This document shows positions 26,106 to 35,218 of a stretch of 64,000 nt of DNA, piece by piece. Every line of letters starts with the position of its first letter. Positions within the stretch are counted from its first letter, which is position 1. The position numbers and the translations under genes are program-made. Source of the stretch: Azospirillum soli (GTDB lineage: Bacteria; Pseudomonadota; Alphaproteobacteria; Azospirillales; Azospirillaceae); the NCBI RefSeq assembly GCF_017876165.1, contig NZ_JAGINQ010000029.1, positions 1-64,000 of the forward strand, in the 5' to 3' direction. The notes beneath the pieces are model-generated. The model was not told the DNA's origin. It made no database searches and was given only the letters and a program-made list of their open reading frames with translations.

Positions 26106-26878
26106 GGATCGGCACGATCCTCTCGGCCCGCAACAAGGCAAATCGCCTGCCCGGCAAGGCGCTGCTGCCCTACGCGGGGCAGCCACTGACCGGCTTCATG
26201 TTGCGGCGCCTGAGCTCGGTGCCGGGGACCGAAGGAGTGCTGCTGGCAACCTCCACGGACCCCCGTGATACGACCCTTTGCGATGTGGCCACCGAACTGG
26301 GGTTTCAGAGCTTTCGCGGCAGCCCCGACGACAAGCTGCTGCGCTACCGCGACGCCGCTCGCGCCCAGGGTTGGGACTATCTGATCGTCGTCGATGGCGA
26401 CGACCCCTTTGTTTCGGTCCGGCATCTGGGCGAGCTTGCCGCCTTTGCCCGATCGGAGTGTCCCGACTTGGCGGTGGTCGAAGGCCTGCCGCTCGGCGCG
26501 ACCGGATTTCTGGTGGCCCTGACCGCGCTGGAGGCTATCTGTCGGGATCGGCCCGAGGCCGACACCGAGGTCTGGGGCCATCTGTTCCGCCGTGATCCGG
26601 CATACCGCTGCATCGACCTGAACGAGTCGGACCCGCGCTGGCACCATCCGGATTGGCGGCTGACGCTCGACTATCCGGAGGATTACCAGCTGCATCAGAA
26701 GATCATGCACGGGCTTGAGGCGCGCGGGCTTTCCGCGGATTTCGAGAACGTCATGGCCTTCCTCGCCGACAACATGGCGCTTCTCGACATCAACCGGCAT
26801 GTACAGGCCGCCTACGAAGCCGGCCTGGCGCGCGCGCGCGCGGCAGCGCTTTCTCCCGCCGCTGGAGGGCAATCGTGA
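26102..26878 (+). CDS. cytidylyltransferase of the SpsF/acylneuraminate type
   Basis: A 258-residue nucleotidyltransferase. The N-terminal ILSARNKANRLPGKALLPYAGQPL follows the AR--S-RLPGK-L signature of CMP-nonulosonate and CMP-Kdo synthetases; VVDGDDPF supplies the metal-binding aspartates. It should activate the product of the preceding synthase with CTP. It is coupled on both sides: ATGA with the synthase and GTGA with the Gfo/Idh gene. It is SpsF-like rather than a classical NeuA. Confidence 0.85.
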   Translation: MRIGTILSARNKANRLPGKALLPYAGQPLTGFMLRRLSSVPGTEGVLLATSTDPRDTTLCDVATELGFQSFRGSPDDKLLRYRDAARAQGWDYLIVVDGDDPFVSVRHLGELAAFARSECPDLAVVEGLPLGATGFLVALTALEAICRDRPEADTEVWGHLFRRDPAYRCIDLNESDPRWHHPDWRLTLDYPEDYQLHQKIMHGLEARGLSADFENVMAFLADNMALLDINRHVQAAYEAGLARARAAALSPAAGGQS

Positions 26879-27867
26879 AAATTCTCATCGTCGGCCTTGG
26901 CTCGATGGGCAAGCGGCGCATCCGGTGCCTGCACCGGCTGGGCATAACCACCGTGATCGGCTACGACCCCCGTCCCGACCGGAGGGCGGAGGTGGAAGCA
27001 ACCTACAAAATCGAATGCCTGGACGATTGGGAGAAGGCGTCCGCGGTCGACGTCGGCGCCTGGATCATCTCCACGCCGCCGGACACCCACGTCGACTATG
27101 CCCTTCAGGCGGTGGATCGGGGGATTCCGTTTTTCACCGAAGCCAACGTCACCGATCCTCGGATGCCGGAACTGATCCGGCGGCTGGACGAAACCGGGTT
27201 GGTCGGCGTGCCTTCCTGCACCATGGTGCACTTCGCCGGCGTGAGGGAACTGCGCCGCTTGATTGGCGAGGGCGCCATCGGCCGGCCGTTGGCGTTCACC
27301 TATCAGAGCGGCCAATATCTTCCCGACTGGCACCCGTGGGAAAGCTACAAGGATTTCTACGTCTCCAAACGCGAGACGGGAGCGTGTCGCGAGATCGTTC
27401 CGTTCGAGCTGATCTGGTTGGTCGATCTGTTCGGCCCAGTTAATGCGGTGTCGTGCATGAAGGGGAAGTTGGGCGACCTGGACTGCGATATCGACGACGT
27501 CTATCAGCTGCTGCTGCGGTTCGGGACGGGGATGATCGGACACCTCATGATCGATGTGGTTGCCCGCCCGGCGGTGCGCCTGATCCGGATCAACGGCACC
27601 GAAGGCACCCTGGAATGGGACCACACCGCGAATACGGTGCGCCTCTTCCGGGCCGAGGCAGGCGCGTGGTCCGTCATCGACCTGGGGGCTGGCACGGTGG
27701 AGGACGGCTACATCCACCCGGAAGAGCCCTACATCCGGGAGATGGACGATTTCCTCGCCGCCATTCGCAGGGAGCGGCCGTGGCCCCATGGCTTCCGCGA
27801 TGACGAAGCGGTGCTGGACCTTCTGGTCCGGGCGGAGGACAGCGACCGAAAGGGGCTGCCATGCTAG
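26875..27867 (+). CDS. Gfo/Idh/MocA-family oxidoreductase without the EKP lysine
   Basis: A 330-residue NAD(P)-binding protein starting with GTG at 26875 after GGAGGG. LIVGLGSMGKRRIR is the dinucleotide fold; the C-terminal substrate domain contains KRETGACREIVPFEL and DWHPWESYKDFY. The usual EKP motif, with its catalytic lysine, is replaced by TEANVTDP. Family members oxidise or reduce sugar hydroxyls; loss of the lysine leaves the chemistry uncertain. It overlaps the cytidylyltransferase (GTGA) and the aminotransferase (7 bp), so it belongs to the same nonulosonate-like pathway. Confidence 0.82.
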   Translation: MKILIVGLGSMGKRRIRCLHRLGITTVIGYDPRPDRRAEVEATYKIECLDDWEKASAVDVGAWIISTPPDTHVDYALQAVDRGIPFFTEANVTDPRMPELIRRLDETGLVGVPSCTMVHFAGVRELRRLIGEGAIGRPLAFTYQSGQYLPDWHPWESYKDFYVSKRETGACREIVPFELIWLVDLFGPVNAVSCMKGKLGDLDCDIDDVYQLLLRFGTGMIGHLMIDVVARPAVRLIRINGTEGTLEWDHTANTVRLFRAEAGAWSVIDLGAGTVEDGYIHPEEPYIREMDDFLAAIRRERPWPHGFRDDEAVLDLLVRAEDSDRKGLPC

Positions 27868-29168
27868 ACGACGACGTCCACCCCACGCCCCACCTGCCCC
27901 AGGATGTCATTCCCGGCGGCGGCCACACCTACAGCAAGGGCGACGACCAGTTTCCCGCGAACGCCCCCAGGTTTTTGGAGCGGGGCGAAGGGGCGATCGT
28001 CTGGGACGACCAGGGCCGAAGCTATCTCGACTGGACCATGGGGCTCAGGACGATGTCGCTGGGCTATGGCAACGCGGATGTGATCGAGGCTGCCATCGAA
28101 CAGATCCGTCTGGGATCGAATTTCGGCCGCCCGTCTCGCGTGGAATCCGACGCGGCAGCCGATCTGCTGAACCTTCTACCCCACGCCGAGATGGTGAAGT
28201 TCGCGAAGAACGGGTCCACCGCAACGACCGCCGCGGTGAAACTGGCCCGCGCCTACACCGGACGCGATCTGGTGGCCCTGTGCAGCGATCACCCGTTCTT
28301 TTCGTACGATGACTGGTTCATCGGCACGACCGCCTGCGATGCCGGCGTTCCAGAAGCGATCAAGCGCCTGTCGCTGACATTCCGCTACAACGACCTGGAC
28401 AGTGTCCGTCGCCTTTTCGACGCCCATCCGGGACAGATCGCGGCGCTGATCATGGAGGCGGCGACCAGCGAGCCGCCGCGGGATGGGTTCCTGCAAGGAG
28501 TCCAGGATCTGTGCCGCCGCAACGGAACCGTGTTCATCCTGGATGAGATGATCACCGGCTTCCGCTGGCACTTGAACGGGGCGCAGGCTTATTACGGCCT
28601 CGCGCCGGACCTCAGCACCTTTGGAAAGGGAATTGCCAACGGCTTTTCGGTTTCGGCCCTCGTCGGCCGCCGGGACATCATGGAATTGGGTGGTCTGCGC
28701 AGCAGCCAGCCGCGCGTTTTTCTCGTCTCGACCACGCATGGCGCGGAAAATCACGCGCTGGCCGCCATGCGAGCCACACTCCGCGTGTTCAGCCGTGAGC
28801 CCGTCATCGAGCATCTCTGGAACATCGGTGGCGCGCTGATCGAAGGGTTGAACGCGGCTGCGGCGGATGTCGGCATCGCCGCACACTTCCAGGCGGCCGG
28901 TTACCCATGCAGTCCGGTGTATGCCTGCCGCGACAGCGAGGGTGCTGTTTCCCTGCCGTTGCGCACCTTGTTTTTGCAGGAGATGGCCCGTCGAGGAATT
29001 CTGTGCAATTACTTGGCGCCCAGTTACGCCCACACGGCAGCCGATGTCGTCCGGACCGTGGACGCCGCACGGGATGCTTTCATCATTCTCTCGCGCGCGC
29101 TCGACGCCGGTTGGCAAAGTCTGCTCGAAGGGGTACCCATCAAGCCCGTCTTCCGCCAATTCAACTGA
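27861..29168 (+). CDS. class III PLP aminotransferase (glutamate-1-semialdehyde aminotransferase-like)
   Basis: A 435-residue fold-type I enzyme. The PLP lysine is Lys256 in STFGKGIANGF, with Asp228 in FILDEMITGF. VIPGGGHTYSKGDDQFP and AKNGSTATTAAVKLAR follow the HemL-like subgroup. HemL itself is a housekeeping enzyme; membership in a NeuB-cytidylyltransferase-Gfo/Idh operon argues for a sugar-acid aminotransferase instead. It could aminate the nonulosonate or its precursor, an inference from context. Confidence 0.85.
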   Translation: MLDDDVHPTPHLPQDVIPGGGHTYSKGDDQFPANAPRFLERGEGAIVWDDQGRSYLDWTMGLRTMSLGYGNADVIEAAIEQIRLGSNFGRPSRVESDAAADLLNLLPHAEMVKFAKNGSTATTAAVKLARAYTGRDLVALCSDHPFFSYDDWFIGTTACDAGVPEAIKRLSLTFRYNDLDSVRRLFDAHPGQIAALIMEAATSEPPRDGFLQGVQDLCRRNGTVFILDEMITGFRWHLNGAQAYYGLAPDLSTFGKGIANGFSVSALVGRRDIMELGGLRSSQPRVFLVSTTHGAENHALAAMRATLRVFSREPVIEHLWNIGGALIEGLNAAAADVGIAAHFQAAGYPCSPVYACRDSEGAVSLPLRTLFLQEMARRGILCNYLAPSYAHTAADVVRTVDAARDAFIILSRALDAGWQSLLEGVPIKPVFRQFN

Positions 29169-29188
29169 TCTCTGACTGGAGTTCCGCC

Positions 29189-30514
29189 ATGTCGACCCAA
29201 CCGCAGGACACGTCCGGAACCGATACGGCCGCCGTTATCGATTACGACGCGTGGCGGAAGCGCATCCGGGAGTCCACCTTTTCCAACTACCACAAGGAAA
29301 TGGGACGGGCGATCCAGCGCGAGGGCAACCTGGAGGCGGCGGCGGCGGCGTACCGGCGGGCGCTGGAAATCAGCCCCGACTGCGCCGGCGCCGCCCACGG
29401 ATTGATCAAGACGCTGAATGGGTTGGGAAAGGCGGCAGAAGCGGCTGCGGTGGATGCCGAGATGCGCGCCCGCAATCCCGCATACACCGCCGAGGCGCTG
29501 CTGGAAGAGGGCGAATCCCTGCTGGAGCGTCGTGAGATCGGTGCGGCCATCGAACTGTTCAATCAGGCATTGTCCGGCGATCCGCGCTTGGCCCACCGCG
29601 TCGCGGACGCCCTGCGAAGCGCGGCAAAGCTGGTGGTTGGAACACATGGCCAGCCGGAAGGGCTAAGCTTTATCCAGCGCGCGCTCGCGCTGTTGCCCAC
29701 GTCCGGCGACTTGCAGGGGAGCCAGGCGGACCTTCTGATCGCGATGAAGCGTCTGCCCGAAGCCGAGGCGGCATGCAGCCGGACCGACCGTCTGGGTGTC
29801 GAGGACATCGCGAGCCAGGGCGGCAGATCGCTCAACTTCGCGGATCTGCTGATGAGGAACAACCGACTGACGGATGCGATCGGAGTTCTGGAGAAGGCTT
29901 GCGCGTTTCTGCCGAAAGACGCACCGCTTCACAATCGGCTCGGCTTCGCATACATGCTGCGGGGAGAATACGGAAAGGCCGAGGAGGCCCTTGCGAAGGC
30001 AATCGCCAGCAATCCGCAATTCTTCATCGCCAAAGCCAACCTTGCCACTTTGCACCTTGTCGCCGGCCGCGCGGTCGAGGCAATCGGAATCCAGCAGGAT
30101 GTCTGCCGGAACAGCCCGAACGACGCCGCGCAGCTCTCCGTTCTGGGGCTCATGCAGCTTTCCGCCGGACAGCATGACCTCGCCCTCGACACGTTGCGCC
30201 GCGCGCTGGCGCTGGCGCCGCAGGATCAGTGGTGCATGACCAACGTCGGCCTTGCCCTTCAGGTGACCGGCGATGCGCTGGAGTCTGTCAGACTTCACAG
30301 CAGTGCGCTGGCAAAGGCCGAGGACAGCTGGACGGCCACGAATCTCGGCCTCGCTCTGGAGGCCCTGGGGCGGGAACAGGAAGCGGTCGAGGCTTTCCAG
30401 AGGGCTTCGCGGAACACGCCGACGCTGCTGCACTATCAGGCCAAGCTGCGCCCTTGGGCATACGAGCGCCTCGTCGCGCGCTTCACCGCCATCGGCGTCG
30501 ATTTTTCACGATGA
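29189..30514 (+). CDS. TPR-repeat protein
   Basis: A 441-residue soluble protein made mostly of tetratricopeptide units (AAAAYRRALEISPDCAGA, NRLGFAYMLRGEYGKAEEAL, LGLMQLSAGQHDLALDTL, LGLALEALGREQEAVEAF). No catalytic domain is seen. CTGGAG precedes the ATG at 29189. The stop overlaps the start of the FAAL-ACP-SGNH gene, so it probably acts with it as a scaffold or as a recognition subunit for a glycosylation acceptor. Confidence 0.8.
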   Translation: MSTQPQDTSGTDTAAVIDYDAWRKRIRESTFSNYHKEMGRAIQREGNLEAAAAAYRRALEISPDCAGAAHGLIKTLNGLGKAAEAAAVDAEMRARNPAYTAEALLEEGESLLERREIGAAIELFNQALSGDPRLAHRVADALRSAAKLVVGTHGQPEGLSFIQRALALLPTSGDLQGSQADLLIAMKRLPEAEAACSRTDRLGVEDIASQGGRSLNFADLLMRNNRLTDAIGVLEKACAFLPKDAPLHNRLGFAYMLRGEYGKAEEALAKAIASNPQFFIAKANLATLHLVAGRAVEAIGIQQDVCRNSPNDAAQLSVLGLMQLSAGQHDLALDTLRRALALAPQDQWCMTNVGLALQVTGDALESVRLHSSALAKAEDSWTATNLGLALEALGREQEAVEAFQRASRNTPTLLHYQAKLRPWAYERLVARFTAIGVDFSR

Positions 30515-33500
30515 TGGTGCGCGAGACCGAAGCCGCCGAGCGGAACGCCCGGACCATCGGGGACAGAATCGCGCGGCTTTACGCGGCTGATGCCGGCGGA
30601 CCTTGGCTGACGCTTCTGTTCGGCAATCGGGCGACGGTTTCGCTGACCTATAGGGACTTCATCGACGGCGCGCAAGGCGTGGCCGGGCTGTTGTCGGGCC
30701 TCGGGGTCGGACGGGCCGACCGCGTGGTCGTCATCCTCGACCACACGGAAGAACTCTACACCGCCTATGCGGGCGCTTTGCTCATCGGGGCAGTCCCTTC
30801 CTTCTACGCTCCGCCCTCTCCCAAATTCTCCACGGCCAGGTTCCTTGAAACGGTCGGGGCTCTTATAGACATCGCGGCGCCGCGCGCCATCGTCACCACT
30901 CCGGAGATCGCGGAGCTTCTCAAGCCCCTATGCCGCGAAGACGTCCTGATCGTTTCCGCCCCGTCGCTCGTCGACGCGGGGGCGGTCCCCTTTAAAGGCG
31001 GGCCTGCGGGCATCGACCCGGACACCGCTTCATTTCTTCAGTTTTCGTCCGGCACCACGGGCCTGCGCAAGGGAATCGCGATTTCCCATCGGCAACTGCT
31101 TTGGCAGGTCGATGCTTACGCGGCGGAGATTGGCCTTGGGCCGGACGACCGCATCGCCAGCTGGTTGCCGCTCTATCACGACATGGGGCTGCTCACCGCA
31201 TTCTTCATGCCGCTGCTGACCGGCTGTCCCGTCGTGGCGATGTCCCCTTTTGAATGGGTCCGCCACCCCTTCAGGCTGTTGCAGGCCATCGACGCCTGCC
31301 GATGCTCGCTCTGCTGGCTGCCAAACTTCGCCTATCATGTGCTGGCACGGGCCGCACAGGACGATCTTGTTTCGCAACTCGATCTGTCCTGTGTCCGGGG
31401 CCTCGTGAATTGCTCCGAGCCTGTGACCCAGAGCGCCCACGAGGCCCTCCTCGAGCGCTTGCGTCCGGCCGCCCTTGATGGCGGTGTCTTCGCAACCAGC
31501 TACGCGATGGCGGAAAACACCTTTGCGGTCACGTCCGGTGGGTTCGCCGGCGGCCTGTGCATCGAGCGGGTTGACCGCCAAGTCATCGCCACCCGTGGCC
31601 AAGCTCTGCCCGTCGATGAAACCGCCCCCAACGCGCGAGTCATCGTCGGATCGGGGCGCTCCCTGGCGAACACCGAAATCCGTATCCTCGACGAGACCGG
31701 GGGGACTCTTCCGGACCGCGTTGTCGGCGAGATCGCCTTGCGGTCCCCCTGCCTGTTCTCCGGCTATCTCGGCAAAGCAGAGGCTCCCGCCGCCCGCTTT
31801 GTGGATGGGTTTTACCGCACGGGCGACCAGGGCTACATGGTCGATGGGCAACTCTTCGTGATCGGCCGGATCAGCGACACGATCATTCTCAGGGGCAAAA
31901 ACCTCTTTCCAGAAGACATTGAGGCAGCGGCCGGCAGCGTCCCGGAGGTCATTCCCGGACGTTGCGCCGCCTTCGGAGTCTTCGACGAGGCGACCGGCAC
32001 TGACCGGCTGGTCGTCGTCGTGGAAAGCAACAGCCCGACACCTCAGCCGGTGATGCGTAAGGTGCATGCCGTGATCGGCGAGGTGCTCGACCTGACCCCC
32101 GACGAGGTGTGTGTGGTTCCGCCTGGATGGCTGCAAAAATCCACATCCGGCAAGCTCTCGCGCTCCGCAAACCGCCGGAAGTATCTGTCGGCCAGGACTC
32201 TTGACGCGCCCGCTCCCGCCGATGACGGGAAAAGCCCGACTTCCCACCCGAATGACACAAGTGGTGATCTGTTGTCGGTCACCCGCGCGTGCGTGCACAA
32301 GGTGGTTCGACAGCGGTCATGCTTCGCCGATGCGGTGATTGGCGACGACGAGCCGCTGATCGCGTCCGGCCTCCTTGATTCCTTCCAGCTTGCGATGCTG
32401 GTTGTTGAACTGGAAAAGCAATTCGGCATCCGAATTCCAACCGCCGCTTTGGCCGACCTGGAAAGCTTTTCCACCATCCGCGCGACGGCGGACCTGTGCC
32501 GGTTCCTTCCACATGCGGAAGCGAACGACAAGAGCGACGTCCGGCTGACGGACATTCACAGTTCAATCGCCCGCAATCTCGTGGCGAAGCTGAATACGCG
32601 CCGTTACGATCTCCTGCCGCAGATGCGGGATTATGACCGCGTCGGCATCGTCAACGGCCCAACGGGCCGGAGAGTTCAGGCGAACCTGCGCATGGACTGC
32701 GTTTCGACCGACGGGTCCGGATTCCGCACCGCCTTTTGGGGCGGAGCACGAAGGGGATTTCAGGACTTCCTCGGACACAATGGCGCGCGGGCGCTCATCG
32801 CCGGGAACAGCACCCCGTTCGGCGTTGGGGCCTCGTCGGACGAAGCGGCGGTGCACAACGTGTTGAACCGCGCCATCCCGGACGAGGGGCCGCGCTGGTA
32901 CAACGTCAGCGTCCGGGCATCGCTGTTCCCGGATGAACAGGTTGTGGTCATGGAGGTGGCGCCGCGCGATCTGGACATCGTCGTGTTCGTCAGCGGGCTG
33001 AACGACGCATCCTATCTGGCGGCGGACGTGATCCGTGAAACCGGCCGCACGGGGGCTTTCCCTTATGAGGAATACGCCCCGCGGCATCAGGCGCGGGTGG
33101 ACGGCATCCGACAGCAGATGCTCGACCTCCTCGCGCATTTCGGCGACCATCGGCCGCGAATCCTTTACGCCCTGCAGCCGAACGCCTTTTGGATCGACAA
33201 GCCATACGCGCCTGAGGAAAAGGAAATTCTCTCCCTCTACGCAGCGGATACCGATCTGCTCGCCAAGGTTCTTCGCTCAACCTTCTTCCGGAAGGTCCAG
33301 AACGACCATGCGCGCGCGCTGCGGGATGCCTGCCTTTCCATTGGCGTCGATTTCATCGACACGAACACCGAAGAGGAGTTCGCATCGCCGGATTGGCTGT
33401 TCGCCGACGCGGCTCATCTAACGGACAAAGGCCAGCAAGCCCTCGCCCGTGTGATCCTTCGTTGGCTGAACGGAGCCGCCGCAAACCACAGCGGCGTGCC

Positions 33501-33528
33501 GCAGCGCAGACGGGTTGCCGTCGCGTGA
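30511..33528 (+). CDS. three-domain fusion: acyl-AMP ligase (FAAL-like) - acyl carrier - SGNH hydrolase
   Basis: A 1005-residue protein. Residues 1-560 are an adenylate-forming domain: FLQFSSGTTGLRKGIAISH at about 176, SWLPLYHDMGLL, YRTGDQGY and GRISDTIILRGKNLFPEDIE, closest to fatty acyl-AMP ligases. Residues 585-670 are an acyl carrier domain with Ser624 in LLDSFQLAML as the phosphopantetheine site. Residues 710-1000 match SGNH hydrolases: Ser767 (IAGNSTPFG), SGLND with Asn831, and D966/H969 (DAAHL). Together it could activate a carboxylic acid, load it on its own carrier and transfer it to a sugar, or release it. The ATGATG start overlaps the TPR gene stop. Confidence 0.85.
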   Translation: MMVRETEAAERNARTIGDRIARLYAADAGGPWLTLLFGNRATVSLTYRDFIDGAQGVAGLLSGLGVGRADRVVVILDHTEELYTAYAGALLIGAVPSFYAPPSPKFSTARFLETVGALIDIAAPRAIVTTPEIAELLKPLCREDVLIVSAPSLVDAGAVPFKGGPAGIDPDTASFLQFSSGTTGLRKGIAISHRQLLWQVDAYAAEIGLGPDDRIASWLPLYHDMGLLTAFFMPLLTGCPVVAMSPFEWVRHPFRLLQAIDACRCSLCWLPNFAYHVLARAAQDDLVSQLDLSCVRGLVNCSEPVTQSAHEALLERLRPAALDGGVFATSYAMAENTFAVTSGGFAGGLCIERVDRQVIATRGQALPVDETAPNARVIVGSGRSLANTEIRILDETGGTLPDRVVGEIALRSPCLFSGYLGKAEAPAARFVDGFYRTGDQGYMVDGQLFVIGRISDTIILRGKNLFPEDIEAAAGSVPEVIPGRCAAFGVFDEATGTDRLVVVVESNSPTPQPVMRKVHAVIGEVLDLTPDEVCVVPPGWLQKSTSGKLSRSANRRKYLSARTLDAPAPADDGKSPTSHPNDTSGDLLSVTRACVHKVVRQRSCFADAVIGDDEPLIASGLLDSFQLAMLVVELEKQFGIRIPTAALADLESFSTIRATADLCRFLPHAEANDKSDVRLTDIHSSIARNLVAKLNTRRYDLLPQMRDYDRVGIVNGPTGRRVQANLRMDCVSTDGSGFRTAFWGGARRGFQDFLGHNGARALIAGNSTPFGVGASSDEAAVHNVLNRAIPDEGPRWYNVSVRASLFPDEQVVVMEVAPRDLDIVVFVSGLNDASYLAADVIRETGRTGAFPYEEYAPRHQARVDGIRQQMLDLLAHFGDHRPRILYALQPNAFWIDKPYAPEEKEILSLYAADTDLLAKVLRSTFFRKVQNDHARALRDACLSIGVDFIDTNTEEEFASPDWLFADAAHLTDKGQQALARVILRWLNGAAANHSGVPQRRRVAVA

Positions 33529-33548
33529 GCGGGAGTGGAAGCGGATTG

Positions 33549-34205
33549 ATGCGGATCGTGATCTTCGGGGCCGGCGGCCACGCCAAAGTCGTTTGCGATG
33601 TCATCGAGGCGTTCGGCGGCTTTACCGTGGCCGGCTTCGTGACACCCGACCCCGAAGCGGCGACCTATCTGGGCTATCCTCTCCATCGCGAGGAGACCTT
33701 CCTGCGGACTGGGCCAGCCATCGACGCTGCGGCAATTGCCATCGGGGACAACGCGGTGCGTTGGCGCGTCGCCGCCCAGATCCGCACAGCCCTGCCGAAG
33801 ATTGCATTCCCCGCCTTGGTTCATCCAACGGCGGTCATTTCCTCCCGTGCCATTCTCAGTGAGGGTTCGATCGTCATGGCCCGCGCCGTGGTGAACGCCG
33901 CAGCCTTGGTGGGCCGCTTTGCCATCGTCAACACCGGAGCGATTCTGGAGCATGACAGTCGATTGGGCGATGGCGCCCACCTGGCACCCGGTTCGGTCGT
34001 CGGGGGCGCGGGCCAGATCGGCGATGGCTGCCTCGTCGGCATCGGCGCCACTGTCCGTCCGGGTGTCCGCATGGCAGCCGGCAGCGTTCTTGGCGCGGGA
34101 GCGGTCGCGGTTTCGCATCTGGAAGAAATGGCTGTGTTTGTCGGTGTCCCCGCGGTTCGCATGAAACAACGGAACCAAACGCGCACGATTGCGCCCGAAG
34201 ATTGA
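33549..34205 (+). CDS. NeuD/PglD-type sugar O/N-acetyltransferase
   Basis: A 218-residue protein. The N-terminal Rossmann-like part (IVIFGAGGHAKVVCDVIEAFGG) and C-terminal left-handed beta-helix of hexapeptide repeats (ILSEGSIVMARAVVNAAALVG, GSVVGGAGQIGDGCLVGIGATV) are the PglD/NeuD/LegH arrangement. These acetylate amino groups of UDP- or GDP-sugars, or the sialic acid itself, using acetyl-CoA. It could be the LegH step missing from the leg operon on the opposite strand, or serve the divergent NeuB pathway. It begins 20 bp after the fusion gene. Confidence 0.87.
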   Translation: MRIVIFGAGGHAKVVCDVIEAFGGFTVAGFVTPDPEAATYLGYPLHREETFLRTGPAIDAAAIAIGDNAVRWRVAAQIRTALPKIAFPALVHPTAVISSRAILSEGSIVMARAVVNAAALVGRFAIVNTGAILEHDSRLGDGAHLAPGSVVGGAGQIGDGCLVGIGATVRPGVRMAAGSVLGAGAVAVSHLEEMAVFVGVPAVRMKQRNQTRTIAPED

Positions 34206-34231
34206 CAGTTCAGAGCCTTCATCCGCCGCCA

Positions 34232-34864
34232 ATGACAACCTCAAACAGACGGCTTGCACGCAATATGGCAACGCTCTCCGACAAAGCCGCCGCAACCGAA
34301 GACTCTCCCGGCGGCATGCCGCAAAGGTCACTGGAAACACCGGACTTCCTTCTCGCACCGTTTCAGGATGGAGACATCTCCGACGAATACGTGGCTTGGA
34401 TGAACGACCCTGAAGTCGTCCAGTACACCGATTCCCGCTATGTTCAACAGACACGCGAAACCATTGGAGCTTTCCTGCGCTCCTTCGACGGCCGGAATGC
34501 CATGATTTGGCGCATCATCCACAAGCCGGACGGGGTGTACATCGGCAATTGCCTGCTGCGGGTGAACTGGCTGCACAAAGTGGCGGAACTCGGCGGTATG
34601 GTGGGAGACCGGCGGTATTGGGGAAAGCCGGTGATCGCCCAGACCTTCGAACGCCTGATCCGCCACGCCTTCCAGGACCTGGGAATGGAAAAGGTGACGG
34701 GAGGCACGCGCTCTTGCAACTACCCGGCTGTCTACAACCTGCATCGGATCGGCATGACTCTGGAAGCGGAATTGCGGCGCCATGCCGTTCAGGATGGACG
34801 TCGCGTGGACATTGCCCTGTTCGCGCTGTTCCGCGAGGATTGGGAAGCCCGCCAATCGGCGTAG
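34232..34864 (+). CDS. GNAT-family acyltransferase (RimJ/PseH-like)
   Basis: A 210-residue GNAT protein: YVAWMNDPEVVQYTDSRY, GVYIGNCLLRVNW, VAELGGMVGDRRYWGKPV and GGTRSCNYPAVYNLHRIGM are typical core strands and the acetyl-CoA-binding turn. The start is uncertain: TTG 34202, ATG 34232 and ATG 34265 are in frame and none has a good ribosome binding site; the recognisable domain begins near residue 40. With the free ACP and methyltransferase downstream it may transfer a carrier-bound acyl group to an amino sugar. Confidence 0.75.
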   Translation: MTTSNRRLARNMATLSDKAAATEDSPGGMPQRSLETPDFLLAPFQDGDISDEYVAWMNDPEVVQYTDSRYVQQTRETIGAFLRSFDGRNAMIWRIIHKPDGVYIGNCLLRVNWLHKVAELGGMVGDRRYWGKPVIAQTFERLIRHAFQDLGMEKVTGGTRSCNYPAVYNLHRIGMTLEAELRRHAVQDGRRVDIALFALFREDWEARQSA

Positions 34865-34916
34865 CCGAACGCCCCGACGGTGCCGAACGTCACGCCTTGA
34901 AAGGACAAACAACGAA

Positions 34917-35156
34917 ATGAAGACGAGAGTTATCGCGGTCGTCGCCAAAGTCATGGATGTTCCGCTGGACCAGTTGGACGAAACCTCGTCTCCCGACAGC
35001 GTGGAGAACTGGGATTCCGTAAAACACATGGCCCTGATCATGGCCATGGAGGAGGAGTTCGGGATTCAGATGACGGACTCGCAGATCATCAAGCTCTGGA
35101 ACGTCGCCAGCATCTGTGAAGCCGTCGGCCAATCCCTCCCCCAGATGACGGATTGA
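34917..35156 (+). CDS. stand-alone acyl carrier protein
   Basis: A 79-residue acidic four-helix carrier. Ser34 in ENWDSVKHM is the phosphopantetheine attachment site. GAAAGGAC lies upstream of ATG 34917. It lies 52 bp after the GNAT gene and 62 bp before the methyltransferase. It is not the fatty-acid AcpP, whose DSLD motif differs. The likely partner is the FkbH-like protein encoded convergently at 36147-37991, since FkbH proteins load glyceryl groups on ACPs; KAS III or a GNAT could use it too. Confidence 0.88.
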   Translation: MKTRVIAVVAKVMDVPLDQLDETSSPDSVENWDSVKHMALIMAMEEEFGIQMTDSQIIKLWNVASICEAVGQSLPQMTD

Positions 35157-35218
35157 CGCGAAGCAACGGTATCAAGCGGTTGCCTCGACGATATCTACGC
35201 CATTCGGGAGCGTGCTCG

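Noticed and set aside
27861..29168. Housekeeping hemL (glutamate-1-semialdehyde aminomutase)
   Set aside because: The gene overlaps a nonulosonate-type operon and diverges from HemL around the active site; haem genes are absent.
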